Source of the DNA: Lunularia cruciata
Taxonomy: Eukaryota > Streptophyta > Marchantiopsida > Lunulariales > Lunulariaceae
Assembly (NCBI GenBank): GCA_948567375.1
Contig: OX419758.1
Location: forward strand, 1,865,001-1,929,000
Reading direction: 5' to 3'
DNA length: 64,000 bases
Made by a program: the position numbers and the translations under genes. Below the pieces are notes generated by a model, which saw nothing but the letters and a program-made list of their open reading frames with translations, did not search any database and was not told where the DNA came from. Shown here in pieces: positions 42,531 to 53,665 of this stretch (its first letter is position 1; each line of letters begins with the position of its first letter).

Positions 42531-45500
42531 TGGCAATGCAGAGAAGAGAGGAAATCTAGCTCGGTGGATGGAGACGGATTGGAGATTAGTCTTGGGTAGC
42601 AAAGCATGAGAGGTAGGAGGTGTCACCTTCTACCGGAAGTGTGATGCGTCAAAAGAAACTGCCGAGTTTAGGAACTCTTTTAATAGACCTCACACCAAGA
42701 ATGAGTATAAGGTGGATAGTTATAGAGACCCATTGCAAAGAGAGATTGCAAGCATGATGATGCATATGTTCAAGCTAGAGCAGAATACCTATGTCACAAT
42801 GGAATAGGTAGTATTCTTTCACCAGATGTTTGCAAGAGAAGTGGTGGATTGAGCAAAGTGTCTACATTAGCGTGTTGAGCACATGATAACATGTTGGAGA
42901 ATGGATATACAACCTTACTACTTTGTACCCTTTGCGGCTCATTTCTCCTTTAGGCTGAATCTGTTGACTTTGGAGGAGAGAAGTAGAATGTAGTCCCACT
43001 TTTACCTGGATTTGCGCAAAGAAGCGGATGTGGATGAATGATATTACATGGAGCAGGTTTGTGAAGAGGATGAGTATAACATGAAGAGTGGGAAGGAGAA
43101 AATAGTAATAGTAGATATCCCCACGCCCAAAAAGGGAAGTAGACCTAAAGGACAAGTTATGCTAGTGGAGCCTCAACATATAGAAGCTAACTCCAAAGCC
43201 AGTACCGGTGGAGGTGAAGGAATTGACTTAGGAGGAGGAATCAGAAGGAGAAGCCAAGTTGAAGGGAGAAGCCTCAAGAGGAGAAGAAGAGTTCATAGTA
43301 TGAAGCAATGGCAGTGAAGGAGAAGTTGGAGTCTAGCAATCCAGGGCAAGGGTTGTGGAAGCAAAGAAGCCAAGTTTGGAGATATCAACAGCCAAGCGTG
43401 AGCTTGAGAAGGAAGAAGAGGATGTCTCGATATGTCCAAGAGGTGCCAAAGCAAAGAGAAGTACTCAAGTTGTTGTCGGACCAAGTAAAGTTACCGCCAT
43501 GGAGGTGGAGAGTTTGGATGAAGAAACATTGAAGATACAAAGATCACGTCTTTGGAGTAAGGCACCAATCAAAGAGTCACTTGCCAAGGGCAAAGATAGC
43601 AAAGACAATGAAGGGTGATAGAGTGGAGTATCTGTTGAAGGTCGTGTGTCCTTTGTTGGTGTTTTTGTAGCAAAAGAAAATAGAGATAGAAAGTGCAAAT
43701 CTAGATGTGAAGGATGAATTAGCGGTTGTGACAAACTGGAGTGCGTAGACCTTGTTGTTGAGAAGCAAGCTAATGCAAGTAGAGATGCAAGCCAAAGAAC
43801 TTTGGGTGGAGGCAGTTCTTTGGAGCAAAAACTTGGAAGTGATGAAGGAGGACTTGGTGAAATGTAGGGAGGAAGTAAAGGAGAAGACGGCATTGGTCGA
43901 GGTACTAAAGAGGGAAATTGTTGATGCACAAGTGGAGGTGATACATTCAAAGGCAAGTGCATTAGTGATGGAGCAGGAGTTGGAGAGTATGAGGAAGAAA
44001 GCGGCCAATAAGGACCAAGCTTTGTAGTGAGAGTTGATAGAGCATAGTTGGGAGGAAGAGCTGAGAGGAGAAGGCAAAGGACATAGAGCTCAATAATCTT
44101 TTGATTTGTCTACAAGATCATGTAGATAGGAAGATGTTAAAGGTAGGAGATAATGTCTATCTTGGATTAGATCTTGTTGGATTAGACTTGGATAGACTTT
44201 GTAGTGAGATGAAGTTAGAGAAGAAGTCCAAAGCGGTGGAAGTAGGAGTACAAGTGTCATCGAGTGAGTTACCTGAGACAATAGAAAAGAGGGGGTCAAA
44301 AGATAATGATGTGAATAGAGTAGATAGGAGTGCAATTGTAGTTTGTAGTGAAGAGATAGTAGAAATAGAAGATTTAGGAGTGGTATTAGAGAGACCTAAA
44401 GAAGGGGAGATTCTTGAAGGAACCTCGGGTTTGGAGGGCAACATTGAGGTTGACATCAGATTGGAGTAGTAATAGATTTGAGATATGAAGAGGCAGATAT
44501 GAAGAGGTGCATTGTTATTTTGGATCTATAGGTTGGTAAAGTTGTTGTAGAATGGTATAGTTGTTAGTAACTATTGATTGCTCTAGTATTTAAAGGAGGC
44601 ATTTGCAATGTTATGTTGTTTAGTATTTGTAAATTTGAAGATAGATAAAGCAAAAACTTGATTCTCAATGCTCATTGCTCGAGCTCAATATTGAGTATCA
44701 ATCATGTGTTTTTGTTTGTGAGTATGTGAAAATTTTTGAAGTGCAAGTCAATGGGCTTGTTGGATGTTGGATTCCACAATGCTTATCTTCATTCTATGTG
44801 TTTGATCCAAAGTGAAGTGCAATTGGAGCAATGCCTTGACAGATCAAAGAGGAATCATAGTGTTGGTAGTATTTTGCATTTGTGAGTGTAGTGTAGGATT
44901 GATGCAAAGCAATTTTGATCAAGGTAGTTGTGCCTTCAATTGAGGAGTGGAACACAATTCTAAGGTGAAGTTGATTTGCTATGAAGTAGCCATCTTGGAG
45001 AAAATCTAAATCATCACAATCAAATTTGGTTTGGAAAGATTGGAGTGTATTGTGATAATGGGTGTGTAATTTGTGACAAGGCGTCAAGTTAAGCACTTTT
45101 CACTCTCTTCTAGGTGTGGTTTCTACCCAAGAGATTAAAGAAGAACTCAAGAAGAACCATTTTGTTATTGTTTGACTTTGTATTTAACCAATTTTGAATT
45201 GTATCTCTTTGGGAACAAACTTTACTTACTAATTAGCACAAAAGTGATACTTGTTGGGTTGTTAGAGTTGGTCTTTGAGGAAAGAGTTAAGAACTCTTGG
45301 GCCCATAAGCCTTTTTGTTTTGGATTCTTCTATAGTCCAAGGATAGCTCATATGAAGGAACCCTTGGCTTAGTGGTTGGGTCAAGATAAGACCACAGCTT
45401 AGGAGAATATTCCCATGAGTATGGATGTTCCTTTAGCTTTTTGACTTTATTTGACTTTTAGCCTAGTAACTTGAGTTACTTCAGTAATTAATAACTTTGG

Positions 45501-45732
45501 GGCATAACTATTTCACAAGTATATAACTAGGGTTGAGGAGGTACTCATCATCACTTCATTTGCAACTATCTCTCTCTCTCATTGAGTTCTCTAATGAGCA
45601 ACGTCTTGAGTATTGGAGTGTTAGCTTTGGAAGAGTATGATGGGGTTGGTGTTCTTTGCATTCTTAGTCCATGGTGCGCTACCATAATAGCCATCAATGG
45701 TTCATCTTGAGTGAGAGACAGGTTGGCTCACA

Positions 45733-46530
45733 GGTCATACTCCTTGGCAAGGACATGGGGGTCTTTAGGCAGTCCTCCAAGGACCTAGGCCACTGCTTGA
45801 GCATCCAGTATCCCATAGAACTCAACTAAGAAGGCTATGAAATCTTTCAATATAATCACTCAACTTTTCCATCTTCTAATGCTCCAATTATTAAGGGTGG
45901 CAAAAAAGTTGGCCTTGTAATCCAATTCTTTGAAGAAAGAATTGTCATCTTATGGTTGGCAAATCTTCTACATTTTTAGGATCCTATCTTACATGAATAT
46001 ACCTTGCCTTCTTCCCTAATAGATTTAGAAATATTTGAAGCCTATTCATTTTTGCATCTTCTTGGTTGGCTTTTGAGATAGCCTCAAACTCCTTCATAAA
46101 AGTATTAGGATCTTCTTCTTCCCTTGAACTTTTAATAAGATTGCTTGGTGAAAGAGACGTGATTTACCATCTGTTCAAAGGTGAGGACCAAACTCAAGGT
46201 AGGCTCCAATCTTATAGGGGAAGAGCAAAATAGGTCCCACTTGGTGTTGAGAATTCTTTCTTCTTTGCAAATCAAGGATGATAACACTCTTGAGAAAGGG
46301 TCTACAAAGTCATTCAAAGTATCAATGGTAGTGTGATAGACTTCCAACAAGATCCCGCATCCTGGTTCTTCAACAAAGAGCTCTCATGGACTCGTCGGCA
46401 AATGCTCTACTTCCTCATCTTCATATTGCAAGAATTTTTGCCAAAAAATCATATAAGTACATTTTTTTTACTTCAAAGTGAGGGATTCCACCTTGATTTT
46501 TCTATCTAGAGCATGAAGTTGCTCATCCTT
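45733..46530 (-). pseudogene. Ty3/gypsy gag fragment
   Basis: The minus strand near 46120-46000 reads EEDPNTFMKEFEAISKANQE, MNRLQIFLNLLGKKARYI, the capsid pattern of plant gypsy gag (DPxxFLxEFxxxxKAN; LFPxxLxxxAxxWY). Near 45890 it reads KLSDYIERFHSLL, then frameshifts. It is interrupted by the solo D LTR at 46531. No matching pol is next to it. Confidence 0.6.
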
Positions 46531-47760
46531 TGTAATACCAAGAGCTAGCCATATGATCAAGATTTGAAATTTGGTTTAGTAACATCTAGAATGATGTTAT
46601 ACATGATTGTCAAAATAGATAAGATAGAAGTATCACCAAAAGAGTACTTCTACTAATAGTGCAGAAACCAAAATAGACTTGAGAACCTTAGAACCAATAG
46701 CTAGACATATGATTTAAAGGTGAGAATTGGTTTGGTAACATCTGGCAGGATGTTACGAATGATGGACAAAATAGATCAGAAAGAGGTATCACCAAAAGGG
46801 GACTTCTACTAATAGAGTAGGAACCAAAATATGCCTGAAATCTTTGAAGGCAATTTCGGAGGCCTAAACGGATGAATTAGGCCTCAAAAATGTACAGATC
46901 CTCCCCCCCCCTCCCAAATGGAGGAAAGGCTAGCCTTCCCTCCCCCCTGCTTTGTCTTGTTGAGAGCTTTCCAACGGTACCCGGCTGGCCTTCCCTCCCA
47001 CCCTAAACTTCAACTCCCAATAGTGTAATGTGGATGGCAAAAGAATCTTCTCATTCCAAAGTTAAAAATGACTTGGTAATCTAGCAAAGTCTCTTCCAAT
47101 CTAAAAAAATCTATTCCCATATCAATCCCACCTCTATGGGAGCAAAAAAACTCTTGAGCTCCAAGTCTTCCATGAGTTGCTCTTGATGTGGCTCTCATTT
47201 TGGTGTGGAAGACTTTCATGTTTGGTTGATTTTATTTTTTCTTATGCATCCATAACTTCCTCTCCACTTAATGAAAAGTCATGCTCCTCTAGTTCTTCCT
47301 CTTGTGAGTCTTCTATATACAAAACACAATTTGTTTCCAAAGTGGAGTTTGAATTGATGGTGTTTGCAGTTTCTCCATTGGCTATTTTCTCAAAGCCCTA
47401 GGTTTTTGGTTTTCTTGCATTGCTACTTCCTTCAACTTCTTCTTCCTTGTAGCTTTGTACTTGTAATACCAAGAGCTTACTCACGTGATTCTGAGATTCC
47501 TACAGGAAGATTCCCTCCGGTCAAAGCTTGCTTGACCAACCAGATAGGACCTAGACCAGACATGTCACCCATCCAAGTAAGTAATCCGAGGGTGGAGCTT
47601 GCTGTCATGTCACCTATCTATGTCCCTAATCCTATGGTGGAGCTTCCTTGGAGGAGATCCTATTTGTCTATATAATAAAGAGAAGGTGCTCCTTTGGGGC
47701 ATCAAATGTTTGAGTGTGCAATCTGTGTTTTCTCTCTTCTCTTGTCCTCGGAGTATTACA
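46531..47760 (+). mobile_element. Solo LTR related to family D, with internal extra sequence
   Basis: TGTAATACCAAGAGC at 46531 to GAGTATTACA at 47760, flanked by TCCTT at 46526-46530 and 47761-47765 (perfect 5 bp duplication). The ends and much of the body match the D LTRs, including the CCTCCAAATGGAGGAAAGGC and CCCATCCAAGTAAGTAATC-type blocks. About 480 bp (roughly 46985-47465) have no counterpart in other D LTRs, and the extra block ends with a second TGTAATACCAAGAGC. Confidence 0.85.
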
Positions 47761-47761
47761 T

Positions 47762-47837
47762 CCTTGTGCTTCTAGTCTTGTTTGAATGCTCTTTGATGAT
47801 CATCAAAGAGCATTCAAACAAGACCATAAGCACAAGG
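47762..47837. repeat. Near-perfect palindrome, 38 bp arms, no spacer
   Basis: Left arm 47762-47799 and right arm 47800-47837 are reverse complements at 36 of 38 positions, centred on GATGA|TCATC. Confidence 0.93.
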
Positions 47838-47860
47838 TAGTTGCATCTAAAAAAAGCATG

Positions 47861-48905
47861 TGACAACCCAATTTCAATGTACTAATAGTATAATTAGTAA
47901 GAATAGGTCGTTCCCTTGAGGATAGGGTTAAAAATGACTACAAGTGAAAACAAAATGCCACAATGTTATACTTTACTTGATATTTTCTATTTAACCTCCT
48001 GGGCAAGAGCTACTCCTAGAGGGTAGTATCACCCACTATAGTCCATAACAAAAAAGAGAATTTAATTATCAATCTTGTAAAAGATTTATTCTAATCAAGC
48101 CCTTGATAGTGATGGTTCACTTCATGCCGATGGTCTCTTCTCCTTGAAGAGTCTTATTCTCTTAGCAGGTCAATTTCACTCCAAAGGTCACTTTATCCCA
48201 AAGGTTGGTCCAATCACAAAGGTCTTGTCACTCTAATGATATTGCTTGACTATGTACAAACCTTTCCAAATAGCACAATTCTAATAAAATCATAAAATTG
48301 ACTATCTGATTGGCTTTCTTAGTCAATGGTACCTCCAATGCTCCAATGTTACTAGAAACCTTTGTTGCATTGTCATGTAATTCAGAATTTCAAGGATGTA
48401 TTGCCTTGATATAGTGTAAATTTCCTGTATAGGTACTCAACCACACATTCCTACTATATCATTCTTCACCTAAACTCAACTTGGCATACAATCAAGAACA
48501 CAAAGTGTAGGTAATTTAGTGCTAAAGAATGTGAAGGTCCTTGCAATTGAAAACTTTGATTATGAGAAATAGAACAAATTTACAATGGGTTGTAACCCCT
48601 ATATACAATTTCATACTTCTCAAATAATAAAATCAATGGCTAAGAGATGATAGTAATCTTCTAGTTCCACCTATATCACTCATTGTTAATTCTATTTATC
48701 TTATATAATGTGAAATTATAAATTAGATGTGTGTTTTCCGCCAGCTCTACCACTCAATTTGTCTTTATATAGGTCAAATGTTCTTTGGCCACAAAATAGC
48801 CCTAAGTCTAAAGTTTTAGGCCAAAGGTATTTCAAGACAAAGGTCTATTCTACACTAACATATTTCTATTGTTTTACTTGCGGGTTAGAGTTCCTTTTGC
48901 CATAA
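47861..48905 (-). repeat. LTR related to family A (subtype F), minus orientation
   Basis: Plus-strand start TGTGACAACCCAATTTC, the reverse complement of the family end. 47861-48200 aligns inversely with 13000-13315 (CAATGTACTAATAGTATAATT; AAAAGATTTATTCTAA; GTGATGGTT). The right limit is not sharply defined. No ORF remnant recognised. Confidence 0.55.
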
Positions 48906-48921
48906 AACTATAATGAGGAAT

Positions 48922-48993
48922 TGTAACAATATGGAGTTTAGCGACGAAGTTAGTCAGGCTAATGAAATAGAGAATAAGACAAAATAGCCTAGA
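48922..48993 (+). repeat. 5' LTR remnant of H
   Basis: 72 bases match the start of the 3' LTR at 53666 (TGTAACAATATGGAGTTTAG ... AATAGCCTAGA), then switch directly to RT. Confidence 0.9.
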
Positions 48994-50228
48994 GACCAAT
49001 CTATCGGCTCTCACCAAAGGAGTTGGAGGAGTTACAAACAAAACTTACAGAGTTGTTGGAGAAGGATTTCATACGATATAGTACCTCTCCTTGGGGAGCC
49101 CGGTACTATTTGTTCCAAAGAAGGATGGAGGACTTCATTTCTATATTGATTACCGTGGACTCAATAAGCAAACCGTGAAGAATGCATATTCCTTGCCTTA
49201 GATTGATGACCTGCTTGATCAACTAAATGGAGCACGCTACTTTTCCAAGTTGGATCTTCATAGCGGCTATTGGCAAATTCCTATTGAAGGAGAAGACATG
49301 CAAAAAGACTATCTTTTGCACAAGGTATGGACATTTTGAGTGGAGAGTTCTACCTTTTGGACTCACTAATGCTCCAGCAGTCTTCATGGATCAGATGCAT
49401 CGGGTGTTGGAGGGACTATTGGATTGGTCCGTGGTGGTGTTCTTAGATGATATCTTAATCTATTGTGGGACAAAAGTAGAACACATGAATCATGTGCGAG
49501 AAGTCCTAAGACGACTATGACAGTGGAAATTTTACTGCAAGAAGTCAAAGTGTGCTTTTTGGCAGAAGGAGGTTACCTTCTTGGGTCATAAGATCTCATC
49601 AGAGGGGATCAAGATGGAAGAAGAAAAGATCAAGGCCATTACTGATTGGCCAACCCCAAAGGATGCTACAGAAGTACGAGCATTCAATGGATTGGCCAGT
49701 TTTTACCGACGGTTCATCCACTATTATGCTCACATGGCAGCACCATTGACTAACCTCTTGGGAAAGAACTTGAGCTTCTAGTGGACCACCAAGCATGAAG
49801 AAACATTCCAGAAGTTAAAGCATATGGTGTCTTCAAGACCTAATATTCAACCATATGATCCTCAACTACCTTGTGTGGTTGATTTTGATGCTTCTAACTT
49901 TGCAATTGGAGTTGTGTTGCAACAAGAATTTCCAGATGGACTACATCCTATTGCCTTTGTGTCTCGTCGACCAAATGCAACTAGAAGAAATTACTCTGCT
50001 TGAGATCAGGAACAATTTGCAATGGTATATGCCACCAAGGTATGGAGGCATTATCTCTTGGAGAAACAAGTGATCATGCAAACTGATCACAAGCCATTGT
50101 TGCAAACCTTACACTTGGAGCACATGAAAAGTGGGCATTATCAATGGGAAGAGAAACTCCAATTTTTTGACATCAAACTTGAGTACAAACCAGGTCGTTC
50201 CATGCTCTATCATGACGACCTAATTTGA
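48994..50228 (+). pseudogene. Reverse transcriptase and RNase H of H
   Basis: [20 protein letters not shown] at 48994, frameshift, then [20 protein letters not shown] and VVVFLDDILIYCG (49320-49475). The catalytic box is FLDD, a conservative variant of YxDD. Next come VTFLGHKISSEGIKMEEEK, EVRAFNGLASFYRRFIHYY (49581-49740), RNase H VVDFDASNFAIGVVLQQ (49880) and VIMQTDHKPLLQTL (50070), and the tether. About five stops or frameshifts in 1.2 kb: less decayed than the neighbours. Confidence 0.9.
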
Positions 50229-53200
50229 AGGCTCTTCCTCTCATCATGGCGGCAATTACAACGGTGTTTATTGACCCTAAGGTCCATAATGAGTTTCAAT
50301 CAGCTCTACAACAAGATCCCTTCTTCCAAATGGTACAAGGTCGTCTAATAGCATGCAACAAGGAGTACAACACCTTCTCCTTCAAGGAAGCCCTTTTATT
50401 CCATGCAGACCAGATCTATGTTCCAGCCAAAGGTGATCTTCGACTTGTGTGCCTTCAAGAAGCCCATGATTTACCAATAGTTGGTCACATGGGCATGGAC
50501 AAGACCTTGGGCACCCTCCAACGCCAATGGTGGTGGCCCAACATGACACAAGATGTTTGAGACTTTGTTTGATCATGTGAGAGTTGCCAATGTAACAAGG
50601 CCAGCAACCAAAAGCCGAGTGGACTCCTTCAACCACTCACCATTCCATCCGCTCGCTGTGAGCATGTGAGCTTGGATCTCATCACATCCTTGCCAAAGAC
50701 AAAACAAGGACACACCGCAATCGTGGTGTTTGTGGATAAGCTTAGTAAGCAAATCCACTTGACACCAACCTATGATACCGTGGATGCTCCAACCTTAGCG
50801 CAAATCTATTTTTACAATGTCTTCAAGCATCATGGGATGCCACATGTACTCATCTCCGACCGTGATCCTCAATTTACCGGGAAGTTTTGGCAAGCACTCT
50901 TCCATATACTTGGCACCAAGCTTGCTTTGTCCACGGCCTATCATCCTCTAACTGATGGACAAATCAAACGTGCAAATCATACATTGGAGGATATGTTGTG
51001 GGCCTTTGTCAATGTCCACCATACCAACTGGGATGAATGTCTTGCAGTTTGCAGAATTTGCCTACAACAATTCCAAACAGGCAAGCACCGGATTTTCTCC
51101 CTTCTTTCTCAATTTTGGCCAAGATCCGCTTGTTCCAGATTCTCTTCTTGCTCCTCCTCCCTCTCAGGTTCCTCATACTTCCACATTCTTGACCACTATA
51201 TCCCAATCTGTGACAACCCGGCAAATATCACTTTTGCGGTAATCGGGTAAGTAAAGTTTGTTCCCGCAGAGATACAAGTCAGAAATTTCCAAATACAAAG
51301 CAAAGTAACAATTTCAATTCTTCTTGGTTGCATCTTGAATCTCTCAGGTAGAAACCACACCCAGAAGAGAGTAACAAGCACTGACTCACAGTCTTGTCAT
51401 AAATTCACACTCCATAATCACAACTCCATCAAATCTTTCCAAACAATCTTGATTGTGATGATTCAGGCTCTATCAAAAATGGCACTTCACTATAAAACGA
51501 CTTCGCTTCATAATTGTGTTCCACCCCTCCACTAAAGGCACAACTTCCTTGATCAAAATTGCTTCACATCAACCTCACACTGCACTCACAAATGCAGAAT
51601 ACTACCAACACTACAGTTCCTCTCAGATATGTCAAGGCATTGCTTTGATTGCACTTCACTCAGGATCAAACACACAGAATGAAGATCAAGACTGTGGAAT
51701 CCAACATCCAACATCCAACAAGCACACTGACTTGCACTTCAAATTTCTCCAAACACTCACAAACACAATTACAAAGTTGATACTCGGAATCAAGCTCAAG
51801 CAACGAGCACTGCTTCACAGCACTTTGCTTTATCTATTCTCAAAAATAATGAACACTTAACAACATGATACTGCAAATATCACTCTTAAATAGTGAACAA
51901 ATAGACAGTTCTAACAACTATACCGTTCTACAACAACTTTTCTAACCTGCAGATCCGAAATGACAATGCACCTCTTCATATCTGCCTCTTCAAATCTCAA
52001 AACTGTTATTACTCTGATCCGATGTCTACTTCTTCTTCGGCTTTCAAACCCAAACCCAAAGTAAATTTACTTCCTACTACTCTATCCTCGGGTTTCATAT
52101 CTTCTACTTCTTCTACCAGATCCAACAATTCTCTTTCATACTCTGAAATTCCTATATGTGTCAAATGTCAAATCCGAAGACACATGCACTCCTATCTCTC
52201 TTACTTCGGGTTTAACTACTATCAATTCCTTTGCTAATTCTATTATGTCATCATAAAGAATTGTAATTGAAAGCATGAATACACTATCTACACTTTCAAT
52301 TTGTAACCCACTTTCCCCTAATCACTCATGTAACTGACCCGAAGACACTTACTGTCTGATCCTACACTTTGGGTTCATTCACTATTGCTATTTCTCCTTC
52401 AATTTCTATTCCATCTTCAATCTGAACTAAAATTGAAATCAGGGGTATCCTAATTAATTTATTTTCACTACTCTAACTTCCTCTAATGCCTATGCCAAGA
52501 TTCCTGAAGTCAATTTCACTGCACTCCAAGGTCCAACTACCTCGAATTTAGTCATCTTCATCTTGAGGCAAAATCTTTAGACCCAAAGTCATGTAAACCC
52601 AAAGTCATATAAACCCAAAGTCCGTAGTACAAAGTCCAAAGTACGAAGTCACATTGACCCGAAGAACCTCAACCCGAAGTACTTCTACTCCCAAAACTTC
52701 AAATGCTTGTAACTTCTTGTACAGACCTCCAAACTTTACAATTTTTGGTAGCAATGGAAAGCCCTGAACAAGACGCTTCCAACGAGATATAGCATGCTTG
52801 ATTTCAACTTGTGGTCATTGAGATATGGCACCCGCAAGAATCCTGACTTGCAACTTCTATTTCTCCTTCGGGTTTGCCCTCCTTCAACATCTGAACCAAG
52901 TTTTTCCCTCCTCTGACACAAAGTAAGCTTCATCGGGTCTGATCTAAACCAAACCCTTCTTCCTCTTACACAAAATTGACTTCCTCGGGCTTGATCAAAA
53001 CACAAATTTGCACTCATTTCTTCTCCATTTGGTTTCAATTTGGTTTCAACAAGGCACTTCTTCTTCAAAACTCGTCCAAAATGAAAAATGTGGGTACCAC
53101 ACAATCTCTCCAACAAGCCACGTCTCACCTCCTTGTTGCTCAGAATTGCCAAAAACAATATGTGGACCACCATCGTCGTGATCTCACCTTTGAAGTTGGT

Positions 53201-53620
53201 GATAAAGTCATGCTATTCTCTAGTAACCTCCCTCTCCCACTTGATACCCAAGTTCATAAACTTACCCCTAATTGGATAGGACACTTTGATATCACACACA
53301 TTGTCTCTCATATTGCTTATCGACTTGCCTTGCCTTGTCACATGCGTATCTATCCTATCTTTCATGTTTCCAAGTTGAAACCCTTTGTTCCTAACCCCTC
53401 TTCCTTTTCCTCTTGAGTCCAACCTCCCCCTCTGCCTGTCCCTATCAATGATCATGAGGAGTACGAAGTTGATCGTATCTTTGTGCGTCGCCATATTCAA
53501 CGAGGCCGTCACCAACATACGGAGTATAACGTCCTTTGGAAAGGGTATCCCCTTCATGATGCCACATGGGAACCTCTTTCCTACCTCCAGAATGCATAGA
53601 TGGCCATCAAGGAATTCAAA
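50225..53620 (+). pseudogene. Integrase and chromodomain of H (split by solo LTR)
   Basis: Zinc finger EAHDLPIVGHMG and CESCQCNK (50460-50600). Catalytic core from 50666: SLDLITSLPK with the first Asp, ISDRDPQFTGKFWQ with the second Asp, then TDGQIKRANHTLEDML, where the usual catalytic Glu of GQTERxN is Lys. After a frameshift the frame at 50955-51208 (EFAYNNSKQASTGFSPF) runs into the LTR and resumes at 53107 with LQQATSHLLVAQNCQKQY, DLTFEVGDKVML, HVSKLKPFVPN. The chromodomain (53455-53600) has YNVLWKGYPLHDATWEPLSY. The reading frame is continuous when the LTR and one CAATC are ignored. Confidence 0.9.
51209..53101 (-). mobile_element. Solo LTR of family A (subtype A2) in H integrase
   Basis: 1893 bp, minus-strand start TGTGGTACCCACATTTTTC and end CCGGGTTGTCACA, flanked by perfect CAATC at 51204-51208 and 53102-53106. 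It has the family tail (51209-52000, including TAGAAACCACACCCAGAAG reversed) and the first 200 bp of U3. The middle lacks the globular ORF half and instead carries the same sequence as window positions 1-646. Confidence 0.95.
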
Positions 53621-53654
53621 GCTTCATTGGCGATGAGGACGTCACCAACTAGCT

Positions 53655-53665
53655 GCGGGGGAATA
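53655..53665 (+). other. Polypurine tract of H
   Basis: GCGGGGGAATA immediately before the 3' LTR. Confidence 0.7.

Larger units (their letters stand above)
32752..44469 (+). pseudogene. LTR-embedded ORF, longest copy (split by element C)
   Basis: The ATG at 32752, 34 bp after the TATA, gives MSRHYPVLI, a stop, SRPKGMQIV. The frame is then open through VVARTKVLSRLCITFLAWNW to 33065. After C it resumes at 42537 with METDWRLVLGSKA, VTFYRKCDAS, TKNEYKVDSYRDPLQREIAS, QPYYFVPFAAHFSFRLNLL, LTLEERSRM. From 43350 to 44030 it is a Glu/Lys/Leu coiled coil (ELWVEAVLWSKNLEVMKEDL, VMEQELESMRKKAANKDQAL), and the tail frame at 44101-44469 ends IEVDIRLE. In total about 750 codons, with scattered stops, several at positions that are Trp in sister copies. 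No resemblance to capsid, knuckle, protease or RT that I can see. Function unknown. Confidence 0.65.
32361..45266 (+). mobile_element. Solo-type LTR of family A nested in B and split by C
   Basis: Starts TGTGTTACTCAAATTT at 32361 and ends TTGGGTTGTTAGA at 45266. The 5 bp flanks are GTTAG (32356-32360) and GTTGG (45267-45271), one mismatch. With nested element C (33066-42530) removed it is 705 + 2736 = 3441 bp and contains U3, TATA (32718-32724), the embedded ORF and the non-coding tail, but no pol. The TTTCTACCCAAGAG landmark is at about 45120. This is the longest copy of the LTR in the window. Confidence 0.82.
32131..45732 (+). mobile_element. LTR of family B, split by a nested insertion
   Basis: Left half 32131-32360 (TGTAATACCCATTTGTGC ...) and right half 45272-45732 (... 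GGCTCACA) together make 691 bp and align end to end with the intact solo LTR at 9027-9718 (692 bp). The outer flanks are GGTT (32127-32130) and GGTC (45733-45736), an imperfect 4 bp duplication. Everything in between is a later family A insertion. Confidence 0.85.

Noticed and set aside
43465-44456. Several Ser/Leu/Thr-rich minus-strand frames
   Set aside because: Antisense of the Glu/Lys-rich coiled-coil ORF. Purine-rich coding strands routinely give long Ser/Leu frames on the other strand.
45733-46530. Assigning the gag fragment to element H or C
   Set aside because: Its strand is opposite to H, and it lies outside C. It is contiguous with 31743-32130 once nest B is removed, so it belongs to an older, separate element.
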